A stretch of 57,435 nt of DNA, taken from positions 1 to 57,435 of the forward strand of contig DAHXNO010000191.1 in the NCBI GenBank assembly GCA_027365345.1, in the 5' to 3' direction. Both the position numbers and the translations under genes were made by a program. The notes below the pieces were generated by a model. That model had not been told where the DNA came from and made no database searches. It worked only from the letters and a program-made list of their open reading frames with translations. How positions within the stretch are numbered: the first letter of the stretch is position 1; each line of letters starts with the position of its first letter. This stretch comes from Granulicella sp. (GTDB lineage: Bacteria > Acidobacteriota > Terriglobia > Terriglobales > Acidobacteriaceae). This document shows, piece after piece, positions 1 to 9,060 of this stretch.

Positions 1-5
1 CTCTC

Positions 6-203
6 CTAGGTCTCGGCAATGGCGCTCGCCAACTGGCCACAGCCGGAACAGACCAGTTGCTTGTTGCCACGCTTACGACGTGCCCACAGCTTCAGCCGCT
101 TCGCCGGCTCATTGATTTCGGCCCGGTACACCTTATATCCAAGCCACCCTAACACCCGTGTCCAGTCATTCTCCATCATGGAAACCAGTGTACCCGGGCT
201 CAC
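6..203 (-). pseudogene. ISL3-family transposase N-terminal remnant
   Basis: This 65-residue reading frame resembles the N-terminus of ISL3-type transposases. It has a WTRVLGWLGYKVYRAE segment, a basic stretch (KLWARRKRGNKQ) and the first half of a zinc-binding motif (CSGCG). The frame ends in TAG at 6-8, and the next bases read as Glu in the same frame, close to where family members carry an ER-x-D segment. A premature stop at the start of the catalytic part is therefore likely, although the rest lies outside the window. ATG at 203 or 176 could be the start. The family call rests on recognition of the N-terminal pattern only. Confidence 0.5.
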
Positions 204-481
204 AGAGCCTCAAAATCCCCACAATCAGACGCTTTTCCCAGATTCTCCCCCAGAGCCGATTTGTCTAGTACGGCTTTCGGGCAGGTCTCGGGGTCAAGCG
301 CTGCCCGCGTCTTCCAGGGAGCCATCAAGATCATCTTCTAGACGGCCCGCAAACCTTAACTTCCACCCATCGCGCCCACCCTCAAGAGGGGGGCGCAATG
401 TTGATGCACAACAGAGCGGCAGCCTGACATGGTCTTCACCGCTCTCGAATGGAGCGCTGCCTTTTCGCGTTGGTTCCCCAT

Positions 482-799
482 CTATCGGCCCTTTGCGGCA
501 GCAGGTTCGTGGTGGGGTTCCAAGCTGATGCAGAGCTGTGTGCGGGTTGCTCTCGCAAAGCGTTCCAGGGTGCGCGTTGACGGTAATACCTTTCCGCTCT
601 CAAGACGGGCGACAACGGCCTGCGTGGCGCCCATCGCCTCGGCCACCTCTTCCTGAGTCATATCCGCCTTGCTTCGGGCTTCGATCAGTGCAGACGCCAA
701 AGCGAATTCCTTCTCCAGCGCATCATACGCAGCGAGGTACTTTGGATCTTTCCGCCACTGCTGAAAGGACTCCGCAGCCGGTATAAACTTGCGCTTCAT
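482..799 (-). CDS. higA: HigA-type antitoxin, XRE helix-turn-helix protein
   Basis: This 105-residue protein has an XRE/Cro-type helix-turn-helix at about residues 44-85 (SKADMTQEEVAEAMGATQAV, then VARLESGK). The N-terminal part is helical and may contact the toxin. Family members neutralise a co-encoded RelE/HigB-like mRNA interferase and repress their own promoter. Its ATG overlaps the stop of the upstream toxin gene by 4 bp (796-799), so the two are translationally coupled. Toxin before antitoxin is the HigBA order, the reverse of most type II systems. Confidence 0.85.
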   Translation of the reverse strand: MKRKFIPAAESFQQWRKDPKYLAAYDALEKEFALASALIEARSKADMTQEEVAEAMGATQAVVARLESGKVLPSTRTLERFARATRTQLCISLEPHHEPAAAKGR

Positions 800-1125
800 T
801 CAACCTCCTTTGCCTTCTTCAACGCAAGTTCAATCTCGCGTCTCGGCGTTTTCTGAGTTCTCTTCGCAAAGACATGGAAAACGACGACTCCTTTCCTTAC
901 CGCCGTAATGTAGCAGGCCCTCGCAATACTGTTCTTGCCCCTCATTCGCATCTCCCGGAGCGGTCCTTCAAGATGCTTCACGTGCGGCTCCCGAACCCAC
1001 TCTAAACCGTGCGCTTGAATCAGCTCCGATATACGCTGAGAGCTTGCTCGAATGTCCAAAGGAAGTGCGTCCAGTGATGCCTTCACGCCTTCATTCAGAA
1101 ACTCAACCGCCCATGTCAAACGCAA
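796..1125 (-). CDS. higB: HigB/Gp49-like toxin of the RelE superfamily
   Basis: This 109-residue protein matches the phage-derived Gp49-like (HigB) toxin family. It shows the PHVKHLEGPLREMRMRGKNS strand region (about residues 47-66), then RACYITAVRKGVVVFHVFAK and the C-terminal TQKTPRREIELALKKAKE helix. Homologues are ribosome-dependent mRNA endonucleases. The start used is TTG at 1125. No clear Shine-Dalgarno precedes it, but the family usually begins just before the WAVEF segment. It overlaps the antitoxin by 4 bp. It may stabilise the locus or simply be a passenger beside the transposase remnant. Confidence 0.8.
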   Translation of the reverse strand: MRLTWAVEFLNEGVKASLDALPLDIRASSQRISELIQAHGLEWVREPHVKHLEGPLREMRMRGKNSIARACYITAVRKGVVVFHVFAKRTQKTPRREIELALKKAKEVE

Positions 1126-1512
1126 CTATGCCAATTTTGCAATACTCTGAAGGTTCTCAAGTTTGTGCCTCTACTTGAAGAGCGCCAGAATCCAGCCACA
1201 TTTGGATGGCGCGGATTGCGGCGGGTGGTCACAGTCGGGAATATCCCGGAGTTGCTTTGTTTCTGAAACCAGGTTGCGTCGCTCGAAGGACGGCCGCTGC
1301 CGCTGTGGCGCCCCGGCGTAAAGCCCGTGCATCGTGCCTGCTTCTCGCGCTCGCAAAAGCTGCATTGTCAACTGCTGGAACCAAACCATTAGCCCTCGCG
1401 CGGCAGGAGCCCTCATCAGGGGTCGCGCTCTGCCGTCTCCGTCCCTTCAAGAACCTCCGATTCCGCTATTTGGACCCGCGGAATCTTGTCCTGGATGCGA
1501 AAAAGGAAATAA
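1126..1512. other. Divergent intergenic region between TA pair and sugar operon
   Basis: This 387-bp gap separates the minus-strand toxin-antitoxin pair from the plus-strand sugar operon and must hold promoters for both. I see no convincing gene, RNA or strong operator in it. The only clear site is an AAAGG ribosome-binding sequence at 1502-1506, 6 nt before the kinase ATG. Confidence 0.5.
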
Positions 1513-2652
1513 ATGTATACTCTCGAAAATAAAGGGACCGCTTCCTCCATGACGTCTGTATCGGCCACCCCGGATCCCGCTTCCCCCGTGCAGAATCTCC
1601 CGCTCCCAGCGCACCTCTGGTTGCTGGCCGACGATCTCACCGGGGCATGCGACACTGCGGCGGCATTCCTCCGCGGCGGCAGGGAAGTTCGCGTGTGGCT
1701 GCACGATCGGGCGCTCTTCGCGTCTCCGGAGACCGTACAAGCGGTTGTTACCGCATCGCGTCAGCTTAGTCCCGATCAAGCCGCCAACGCCGTTCGCCAG
1801 GCCGCTGCCGCGTTCGCAAATCAAAGCGGAACCCTGCTCTTCAAGAAGATTGACTCCACTCTGCGCGGACCCGTAGCCGCGGAGTTGCTCGCTGCGCTGC
1901 AAGCCACCCGCCGCCGCGCCATCCTGCTCGCCCCGGCCTTTCCATCCACCGGACGCACCGTCTGCGGTGGCATCCTCCAGGTTCAGGATGCGAGTGGAGT
2001 CGCTCAGCGCCTATCCATTCGCGAATGCTTTCCGGATCATCTCCGCCAACAGATCACGCTGATTGCGCGCGCGGAGCAGATCGCTGCGGCGCTGCACTCC
2101 GGCAAGACGATTCTGATCTGCGACAGCGCCACGCAGCAAGACCTGGAGGCGCTGGCCCGCGCCGCCCTGCCCATGGAAGGATTGCTGTACGCTGGGTCGG
2201 CCGGGCTGGCTCAAGCCCTGGCCGCCCAGTCTCCGCAGCAAGCCGCTGCGCAAGAGCTTCCTGCCGCGGCGCGCACGCTGGTGATCTGCGGAACGGTGCA
2301 TCCGGTCACGGAGCTTCAGCTTCGCCAAGTCGACTTCGAGTCTCTCCCACATACCACGCTCGTCCGAATCCGTTGCGAGCCCGGAGATCAGGAGCGGATC
2401 CTCGCGGCATCCTCCAGCGTGGATCCTCAGGCGCTTGTGCTCACCGGCGGCGAAACCGCGTTGCTCGCCTTACGCGCTCTCGGCGTCGAGTCGTTGCTTC
2501 TGCGCGGCGAGTTTGCTCCCGGCATTCCCTGGGCGATAGCCCAGGGCGGCCCGGCGCCGGGCAAGATCGTTGTCACCAAGTCAGGCGGGCTCGGAGCCGC
2601 TTCGGCTCTGAACCAGTTACTCCATAGATTGTCGGGACGGGCAGAACCATGA
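1513..2652 (+). CDS. Four-carbon acid sugar kinase (OtnK/DUF1537 family)
   Basis: This 379-residue protein belongs to the OtnK/DtnK (formerly DUF1537) family of ATP-dependent kinases that phosphorylate threonate, erythronate or similar aldonic acids. The N-terminal substrate domain opens with LLADDLTGACDTAAAFLRGG (about residues 37-56). The C-terminal nucleotide-binding domain shows TGGETALLAL and the glycine-rich end TKSGGLGAASAL. The ATG at 1513 has AAAGG 6 nt upstream; a second ATG at 1549 would remove a non-conserved leader. The stop overlaps the next ATG by 4 bp. Kinase followed by PdxA2 is the known pairing for D-threonate or D-erythronate catabolism, but the exact substrate cannot be read from sequence. 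Confidence 0.85.
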   Translation: MYTLENKGTASSMTSVSATPDPASPVQNLPLPAHLWLLADDLTGACDTAAAFLRGGREVRVWLHDRALFASPETVQAVVTASRQLSPDQAANAVRQAAAAFANQSGTLLFKKIDSTLRGPVAAELLAALQATRRRAILLAPAFPSTGRTVCGGILQVQDASGVAQRLSIRECFPDHLRQQITLIARAEQIAAALHSGKTILICDSATQQDLEALARAALPMEGLLYAGSAGLAQALAAQSPQQAAAQELPAAARTLVICGTVHPVTELQLRQVDFESLPHTTLVRIRCEPGDQERILAASSSVDPQALVLTGGETALLALRALGVESLLLRGEFAPGIPWAIAQGGPAPGKIVVTKSGGLGAASALNQLLHRLSGRAEP

Positions 2653-3647
2653 TTCCTCGCATCGCCATCAGTATCGGAGACCCAGCCGGAGTCGGGGCTG
2701 AGATCGCGCTCAAAGCCCTCGCTGACCCGGAGCTGGCCCCCATCGCCCACTGGTATCTCATCGCTGACCGTTCCGCTCTCAGCGCTGCGGGCCGTATCGC
2801 TGGCATCGACCCTGCCGGGCTGCCCTGCACCATCGTGGAAGAGGACGGCCTCGCCAGGGATCATCCCATCGCCTTCGGTGAACTACGCGCCGAGTACGGT
2901 CTGGCCGCCATCGGCTACGTTCGCCGCGCCGTCACTCTGTGCCTGAGCGGCGAGGCGGACGCCATGGTCACAGCGCCACTCAACAAGGAGGCGGTGACGC
3001 TCTCCGGCCGCTCCTTCTCCGGCCACACCGAATACATTGCGGAGCTCACCGGCGCAGCCGAGTCGCGCATGCTGCTGGTCTCTGAAAAGCTCTCCACCGT
3101 TCATGTCAGCACCCACATTCCGCTGGAGCAGGCCTGCCGGCTGGAGCCTTCCAGCATCCTCCGCACCATCGAACTCGGCCATCAGGCGCTTACTCTCATG
3201 CTGCAAAGACCGCCGCGCATTGGCGTCTGTGGTCTCAACCCCCACGCCGGCGAACACGGCCTCTTCGGCGCGCAGGACCAGGAGATCATCGCTCCCGCCA
3301 TCGCTCAGGCTCGCTCCCTGGGCATGGAATGCTCCGGCCCGTGGCCTCCAGATACGATCTTCGTGCGCGGACTGCGCGGCGAATTCGATCTCATCGTAGC
3401 CATGTATCACGATCAGGGCCACATTCCCATGAAGCTCATCGACTTCGCAGGAACGGTGAATGTTTCCCTGGGTACGCCCATCCTGCGCACCTCCGTAGAT
3501 CACGGCACCGCATTTGATATTGCCGGCCGCAACCTGGCCGACGCCACCAATATGAAGGCGGCGATGCGTCTGGCGTCACGCATGGCCAGCGGCAAGCTCG
3601 CCCTGGCCGCCGCATCGCCCTCCTCTGCCGCGGGAGGCGCTCGCTGA
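2649..3647 (+). CDS. pdxA2: PdxA2-type 4-phospho-aldonate dehydrogenase
   Basis: This 332-residue member of the PdxA family has the N-terminal signature ISIGDPAGVGAEIALKAL, a metal-binding histidine in FSGHTEYIAELTG, and HDQGHIPMKL plus DHGTAFDIAG near the C-terminus. PdxA proper oxidises 4-phosphohydroxythreonine in vitamin B6 synthesis. PdxA2 paralogues next to OtnK/DtnK kinases oxidise and decarboxylate 4-phospho-threonate or -erythronate to dihydroxyacetone phosphate. The context (kinase, transporter, aldolase) favours the catabolic role; a B6 role is the alternative. The gene overlaps the kinase by 4 bp and is 1 bp from the symporter. Confidence 0.85.
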   Translation: MIPRIAISIGDPAGVGAEIALKALADPELAPIAHWYLIADRSALSAAGRIAGIDPAGLPCTIVEEDGLARDHPIAFGELRAEYGLAAIGYVRRAVTLCLSGEADAMVTAPLNKEAVTLSGRSFSGHTEYIAELTGAAESRMLLVSEKLSTVHVSTHIPLEQACRLEPSSILRTIELGHQALTLMLQRPPRIGVCGLNPHAGEHGLFGAQDQEIIAPAIAQARSLGMECSGPWPPDTIFVRGLRGEFDLIVAMYHDQGHIPMKLIDFAGTVNVSLGTPILRTSVDHGTAFDIAGRNLADATNMKAAMRLASRMASGKLALAAASPSSAAGGAR

Positions 3648-3648
3648 G

Positions 3649-5208
3649 ATGCATCCCGTCGATGTCATCCTGATCGCCGCCTATCTGGTCACGGTGGTCG
3701 GCATCGGTCTGCGTTTCTCGGGACGGCAAAGGACTACGGATGCCTACTTCATCGCCGGCCGTTCGGTGCCCGGATGGGCCGCGGGTCTCTCCCTGCTTGC
3801 CACCACCATCACCAGCGTCACCTTTATCGCCTATCCCGGAGCCGCTTACGCAGGGAACTGGACGCTGCTGGGTCCCGGCATCCTCTTCCTTGCCGTCATC
3901 CTCGCCATCGGCCCCGTGGTCGTTCCGTTTCTTCGTCACTCGGTTGTCATGTCGGTCTACGAGTACTTTGGCCAGCGCTTCGGCCGCGTCGTCCGCTTGT
4001 ACGCCGCCTTCACCTTCGCTTTGGGCAGCTTCGTCAAGATGGGGTTCGTCTTTTATCTGCTGGCTCTCTCCGCCGCCAGTTGTACCGGCTGGAGCATGGG
4101 TTGGCTCATCGCGGTGCTTGGGGTCATCACCGTCTTTTACACGCTGGTGGGCGGCTTCTCCGCGGTCATTTGGACGGACGTGGTCCAAGGGTTTCTCTTG
4201 TGGGCCGGCATGGCCGCCACGCTGGTCATCCTTCTTTTCTTCTCCGGGGCCAGGCTCCCGGCGATCTTTCATCTCCTCGCCTCCAGCCACAAGATGAGTC
4301 TCGGCTCCATGCACTTTGATCTCTCCCAGCCCACCTTCTGGACCCTGGCCATCTATGGCGTCTTCTTTTACCTGCAGCGCTACACTGCGGACCAGAGCGT
4401 GGTGCAGCGCTACCTGGCAGCCAAATCCGATCGCGGCGCCCTGCGCGGCATGGTGTTGGGAGCATCTCTCTGCCTTCCGGTTTGGACCGCCTTCATGCTT
4501 ATCGGCTCGCTGTTGTGGGCCATCTATCACCTAACAGGCCAGGCGCTTCCCGCCGGCGTCACGCGCGCCGATCAGATCTTTCCGCTGTACATGGTGGCGC
4601 ATATGCCTTCCTGGGTGAGTGGCGCGTTCCTGGCTGCGCTCTTTGGAGCCGCCATGTCCATGCTGGCGTCGGATCTCAACTGCGTGGGGCTCATCCTGAT
4701 GCAGGATGTTTACTCCCAGTTCTATCCGCGCCGCACCGATGCGCAGCGGCTTCGCTTTGGCAAGCTGGTGATCGTCCTCTGCGGTTTGCTGGCCATCGCG
4801 GTCGCGCTCGGCCTCACCCATACCCACGGCTCAGCTTTGGCCCTGTATTACGCCGCCACGGCCATTCTGGCCGGCGGGCTGGCGGGGCTATTTGTGCTTG
4901 CCTTTCTCTTCCGGCGCGCCAGCCGCGCTGCCGCTCTCATCGGCGTCGTCTCTAACCTGATCTTCACCACCTACGCCGTCCTGACCTTGCACGGTGGAAT
5001 GATCCTCAACCTCCACGGCCTCAACTACCCGTGGAGCGAATACACCATCGGCGCCTGCGGCAACGTCCTGTTTCTGGCCGCCGGCCTGCTCGGCACAGCG
5101 CTCTTTCCGGCCAAGGCCGACTCCACGCTCCGCTACACCCTCTGGGATTGGCTCGCCAATCGCAGGCAGAGACCCCTCTCACCCATGCAACCAGGAGAAC
5201 CCTCATGA
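3649..5208 (+). CDS. Sodium:solute symporter (SSS family)
   Basis: This 519-residue integral membrane protein has about 13 hydrophobic segments. The first begins HPVDVILIAAYLVTVVGIG and is followed by DAYFIAGRSVPGWAAGLSLL, the typical SSS region for substrate and Na+ binding. SSS transporters import sugars, organic acids or vitamins with Na+. Its place directly between the PdxA2-type dehydrogenase and the aldolase suggests that it imports the sugar acid or sugar degraded by this operon. The start is 1 bp after the pdxA2 stop, and its end overlaps the aldolase start by 4 bp. The substrate is not predictable. Confidence 0.88.
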   Translation: MHPVDVILIAAYLVTVVGIGLRFSGRQRTTDAYFIAGRSVPGWAAGLSLLATTITSVTFIAYPGAAYAGNWTLLGPGILFLAVILAIGPVVVPFLRHSVVMSVYEYFGQRFGRVVRLYAAFTFALGSFVKMGFVFYLLALSAASCTGWSMGWLIAVLGVITVFYTLVGGFSAVIWTDVVQGFLLWAGMAATLVILLFFSGARLPAIFHLLASSHKMSLGSMHFDLSQPTFWTLAIYGVFFYLQRYTADQSVVQRYLAAKSDRGALRGMVLGASLCLPVWTAFMLIGSLLWAIYHLTGQALPAGVTRADQIFPLYMVAHMPSWVSGAFLAALFGAAMSMLASDLNCVGLILMQDVYSQFYPRRTDAQRLRFGKLVIVLCGLLAIAVALGLTHTHGSALALYYAATAILAGGLAGLFVLAFLFRRASRAAALIGVVSNLIFTTYAVLTLHGGMILNLHGLNYPWSEYTIGACGNVLFLAAGLLGTALFPAKADSTLRYTLWDWLANRRQRPLSPMQPGEPS

Positions 5209-6017
5209 ATCGATTGCAGCAGGCTGTCCAAAACAATGGTGGAAGAACCCTCTTGGGCGCCGCCCTTTACTTTTACGATCCCATCTTTCTTGAAATCGCC
5301 GCTGAACTTGGCTACCAGGCCATCTGGATTGAGATGGAGCACGGTCACATTACCTTTGCAGAGGCAGCCGACCTCTGCCGCATGGCCGCCGGCACCGGTA
5401 TGTTGACGATGATCCGGATCCCGGATACCCAGCGGGCCAACGTGCTCAAGGCGGCAGAGTGCGGGCCAGACATTCTGGATGTGCCCATGATCGAACGGCC
5501 GGAGCAGATCCATGAACTCCAGAAGTTCGCCCGCTTCGCGCCCGAGGGCGCCCGCGGCGTCTTCTCCGTCTCGCGCGCCTACCACTACGGCGTGCCCAGC
5601 GACATGGTCGCCACGCAGCAAGCCATCAACGCGAACCTTTGCCTGATGGCGCAGATTGAAACCGGCAGCGGCCTGGAACGGGTGGAAGAGCTGGCGGCGA
5701 TCCCGGGAGTCGATCTGTTCATCGGGCCGGCCGATCTGGCCGCCAGCCTTGGCCACACCTCTCACACCAGTCATCCGGAGGTGAAGGCCGCGGCAGAGCG
5801 GATCGTGCGCGCCGCGCGAGCCCAATCCAAGAGCATCGCCACCGCCTGCGCCCCCACCGACTACGCCTTCTGGATCGAGTTGGGCATCGACCTGCTCTTC
5901 TGCTCCAATGACATCGCCTGTCTTCGGCAAGCCGGCGGCGACAATCTCAGCAAGGCCCGCGCCCTGCTTGCCCAAGCCACCGCTTCGGCTCATCGTCATG
6001 CGGAGGTCAAGCCGTGA
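5205..6017 (+). CDS. HpcH/HpaI family class II aldolase
   Basis: The 270-residue protein begins at ATG 5205, preceded by AGGAG and overlapping the symporter stop. It shows the family core: WIEMEHG (about residues 41-47), a metal-ligand Glu in AQIETGSG and a metal-ligand Asp in FIGPADLAASLG. HpcH/HpaI enzymes cleave 2-keto-3-deoxy sugar acids or related compounds into pyruvate and an aldehyde using a divalent metal. Here it would give pyruvate plus an aldehyde that the next gene, an alcohol dehydrogenase, could reduce. The kinase and PdxA2 route alone does not need an aldolase, so the operon may serve two branches or one unrecognised pathway. Confidence 0.87.
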   Translation: MNRLQQAVQNNGGRTLLGAALYFYDPIFLEIAAELGYQAIWIEMEHGHITFAEAADLCRMAAGTGMLTMIRIPDTQRANVLKAAECGPDILDVPMIERPEQIHELQKFARFAPEGARGVFSVSRAYHYGVPSDMVATQQAINANLCLMAQIETGSGLERVEELAAIPGVDLFIGPADLAASLGHTSHTSHPEVKAAAERIVRAARAQSKSIATACAPTDYAFWIELGIDLLFCSNDIACLRQAGGDNLSKARALLAQATASAHRHAEVKP

Positions 6018-7195
6018 GCTCGCACCTCCAACCGCGTTTGCCGTTGGCCTTGCAGCAGGTCCAGCGGCTGGTCTTCGGCGCCGGCTCGCTCGCCGCCGCC
6101 ACGGACCACCTGCGCGCCATTGGGGTAGCGCGTCCCTTTGTCGTGGCGACACGCAGCAGCCGCAATCACGCCGCCAGCCTCCATCCCGGCGCGTGCATTG
6201 ACTCCAGCATCAGCCGCGAGCCCACGCTTGAAGACTTCCATCGTCTCCTGCACCAGGTCCAGGGCTTCAGTCCGGATGCCATCGTCGGTATCGGCGGGGG
6301 CAGCGCCCTGGACGTAGCCAAGCTCCTCGCTGCGCTCGCCACCGGCCGCCAATCTCTTGCCGAGGTGTGGGGCATCGGCAATCTCGCCGCGCGCGAGCTG
6401 CCTCTCTTCTGCATCCCTACAACCAGCGGAACCGGCAGTGAAGTCTCTCCCAACTCGATTCTGCTCGACGAGTCGGCGCCTGCCAAACGAGCGGTGATCA
6501 GCCCCCATCTGGTTCCAGACGCCGCCTTCATCGATCCGGAGCTGACGGTCACCGTCCCTCCACACATCACCGCCGCCACCGGCATCGACGCTATGACGCA
6601 CTGCATCGAAGCGTATGCCAACAACTTCGCGCATCCGATGGTGGATACCTGGGCGCTGGACGGCATTCGCCACATTGCCGGCCATCTTGTCACCGCTGTG
6701 CGAGCGCCGGAGGACCTGGACGCCCGCACCCATCTCGCCCTTGGCAGCCTCTACGGCGGTCTCTGCCTGGGCCCGGTGAACACCGCGGCCGTACACGCGC
6801 TCAGCTATCCGCTGGGCAGCCGCCATCACCTTGCGCACGGCCACGCCAACGCTGTTCTGCTGCCGCACGTGCTACGTTTCAACCTCTCCGCGGCTCCGCA
6901 GCGCTATGCAGCCATCGCCTTGGCGCTGGGGGCCGCCGCCTGCGGCTCCGCTACCGATACTGCCCACGCCGGCATCTCTCAGCTTTGGCGAATGATGGAA
7001 GCGACCGGCCTTGAGATGCGGCTCTCCGCGCTGGGAGTTGCGGAGCGGGAGATTCCATCCCTGGCCGCGGAAGGGCTGGCGATCACGCGTCTGATGCGCA
7101 ACAACCCCCGCTCCATCACCCAGCAAGAAGCCGAATCCATCTATCGCGCTGCCTACCATGGCAGAGAAGAGGAACTGACCCAACATTGCGAGTAA
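6014..7195 (+). CDS. Iron-containing alcohol dehydrogenase
   Basis: The 393-residue protein starts at GTG 6014, overlapping the aldolase stop by 4 bp. It is a group III (Fe-type) alcohol dehydrogenase related to maleylacetate reductase and lactaldehyde reductase. It has the nucleotide-binding GIGGGSALDVAKLLAAL, PTTSGTGSEVSP, and metal-ligand residues in DAMTHCIEAY and in the His-rich HHLAHGHANAVLLPH. It probably reduces or oxidises the short aldehyde or alcohol linked to the aldolase reaction with NAD(P)H. The precise substrate is unknown. Confidence 0.87.
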   Translation: MSSHLQPRLPLALQQVQRLVFGAGSLAAATDHLRAIGVARPFVVATRSSRNHAASLHPGACIDSSISREPTLEDFHRLLHQVQGFSPDAIVGIGGGSALDVAKLLAALATGRQSLAEVWGIGNLAARELPLFCIPTTSGTGSEVSPNSILLDESAPAKRAVISPHLVPDAAFIDPELTVTVPPHITAATGIDAMTHCIEAYANNFAHPMVDTWALDGIRHIAGHLVTAVRAPEDLDARTHLALGSLYGGLCLGPVNTAAVHALSYPLGSRHHLAHGHANAVLLPHVLRFNLSAAPQRYAAIALALGAAACGSATDTAHAGISQLWRMMEATGLEMRLSALGVAEREIPSLAAEGLAITRLMRNNPRSITQQEAESIYRAAYHGREEELTQHCE

Positions 7196-7197
7196 CC

Positions 7198-8877
7198 ATG
7201 CAAATCAGCACCATTCTTCGTCGCCGTATGCCATGTCTTGCCGCCGTCTCTCTGCTCATCGCGGCCCTCGCCGCGCCTGCGAACCGGCTTCGTGCCCAGA
7301 CGCACAGCGCTGCCGGCATCTTCACCGTGCTGCAACCCAGCGACTATCGCCACTACGTCAACCAATTTGCGCTGGATGAGCGCGCCGCCACCGGCAAAAC
7401 GCCAGACGACGAATGGCCATGGATAGCCGCCAACATTCCTCTCTTTTCCAGCTCCAACAAGCAATTCGAGGAGATGTATTACTTCCGCTGGTACGCCTGG
7501 ACAAAGCACCTGGTGGACACTCCCAAGGGCTACATCATCACAGAGTGGTTGCCCGCCCCGGCCAAGCCCTTTTATGGCGCGCTGCCGGATGCCGCCCCGT
7601 TTCACCTGCGGGAGGCCCGCTGGCTGCGCAATCCCAGCATCGCCGCCGATGACGCTCGCCTTTGGGCCCAGCAGGACGCCGGTGCGCGCAAGTACAGCTT
7701 TCCCTGGGCAGACAGTGTGCGTCAGGTAACGCTCGCTACGGGCGATCCCCGGCTTGGAACCGATCTGCTCCCCGCGCTCATCGCAAACTACACCGCCTGG
7801 GCAGACCATTTTGATCCATCCGTCGGCCTTTATTGGCAGGTTGATACCCGCGACGCCATGGAGAAGTCGATCGGTGGCGATGGCTATCGCACCCCACTCA
7901 ACAGCTACATGTACGCCGATGGAGAGGCGATCGCAGCCTTCGCCCATCGCCTTGGCCAGAATGCGCTTGCGCAGCAGTATGCGGCCAAATCCGCAGCTCT
8001 CCGCCGACTCATCGAAACCCGGCTTTGGAACCCCAGGGATCAGTTCTATGAGGATCTCTCGCCCTCGTCCAACTCGGGTATCCGGACTCAGAAGAAGTTC
8101 AAAGACCCCGGCACGGTGCTCAAGTTTGCCGGCGTGCGCGAATTGATCGGGTACATTCCGTGGGAGTTCTATGCGCCCACGCCGAGCCATGATGTCGCCT
8201 GGAAGCAGCTCTTTGACCCACGTGGATTTGCAGGGAAATTCGGACCAACCACAGCCGAGCGGCGCAGCCCCCGCTTTCGTTTCGCCTCCAGCGACCAATG
8301 CACCTGGAACGGTCCCTCCTGGCCCTATGCCACCACCCAGACGCTCCTCGCGCTGGCTAACCAGCTCAACCAGCCGAAGGCCGGCAATCCATCCATCGGT
8401 AAGCAGGACTACTATCATCTCTTCTCCAACTATGTTCTCTCCCAGCACATCATGCTACCCAGCGGGCGCTCCATCGACTGGATCGATGAGGATCTGGACG
8501 CCGACACTGACGAGTGGCTCGCCAAGGACATCCTCATTCAAAAGCACTCCTGGCAGGTTGGCCGCGGCAATTACTACAACCACTCCGGCTTTGCCGATCC
8601 GCTCATCACGGGTCTGCTGGGTTTGCGCCCTCGCGCCGACAACAAGATCGTCGTCTCCCCTCTGCTTCCGCCGGGTGAGTGGAGCTATTTTGCCATCGAT
8701 GGCCTGCCCTATCACGGCCATCTGCTGACCATCCTCTATGACCAGACTGGCGCGGAATATCATCGTGGCCGCGGCCTCATGCTCTTTCTGGACGGCAAGC
8801 GCCTCGCCAGCCGTCCTAATCTTGGCCGGCTGGAGGCCACGCTTCCCGCACAACCTGTCTCCAAAGCCCGAGACTAA
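7198..8877 (+). CDS. Secreted MGH1-like (six-hairpin) glycoside hydrolase
   Basis: The 559-residue protein has a signal peptide (basic MQISTILRRR, hydrophobic core, cleavage near LRAQ at about residue 34). The mature part resembles the (alpha/alpha)6 glycosidase fold shared by MGH1-like and GH63-like enzymes, with DQCTWNGPSWPYATTQTLLA and a C-terminal YYNHSGFADPLITGLLGL. I chose ATG 7198, 2 bp after the previous stop; a TTG at 7186 is possible but would sit inside that gene. It likely trims oligosaccharides in the periplasm to feed the symporter and catabolic genes upstream. Substrate is not assigned. Confidence 0.75.
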   Translation: MQISTILRRRMPCLAAVSLLIAALAAPANRLRAQTHSAAGIFTVLQPSDYRHYVNQFALDERAATGKTPDDEWPWIAANIPLFSSSNKQFEEMYYFRWYAWTKHLVDTPKGYIITEWLPAPAKPFYGALPDAAPFHLREARWLRNPSIAADDARLWAQQDAGARKYSFPWADSVRQVTLATGDPRLGTDLLPALIANYTAWADHFDPSVGLYWQVDTRDAMEKSIGGDGYRTPLNSYMYADGEAIAAFAHRLGQNALAQQYAAKSAALRRLIETRLWNPRDQFYEDLSPSSNSGIRTQKKFKDPGTVLKFAGVRELIGYIPWEFYAPTPSHDVAWKQLFDPRGFAGKFGPTTAERRSPRFRFASSDQCTWNGPSWPYATTQTLLALANQLNQPKAGNPSIGKQDYYHLFSNYVLSQHIMLPSGRSIDWIDEDLDADTDEWLAKDILIQKHSWQVGRGNYYNHSGFADPLITGLLGLRPRADNKIVVSPLLPPGEWSYFAIDGLPYHGHLLTILYDQTGAEYHRGRGLMLFLDGKRLASRPNLGRLEATLPAQPVSKARD

Positions 8878-9060
8878 TTCCATCTCTTCCGTCGCTGGCG
8901 GTTTATCTGCGAGAGGGAACAGTCCTCCTCAAGTGGATGGCATTCGGAACCCTGGAGTCGAGCGCCATCGTTCCCAGCAAATGCCTCTCATTCCCGCTGC
9001 CGGATGTCCATCAACAGGCCAGAGCAGGGCTGGCAAACATTAATCTCCTGCGGAGGTAGA

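Noticed and set aside
3436-4530. 364-residue minus-strand frame opposite pdxA2 and the symporter
   Set aside because: Low-complexity Gly/Asp/His-rich translation, no domain, and entirely antisense to well-supported genes.
7153-8448. 431-residue minus-strand frame opposite the MGH1-like glycosidase
   Set aside because: It is antisense to a convincing secreted enzyme and has no recognisable motif.
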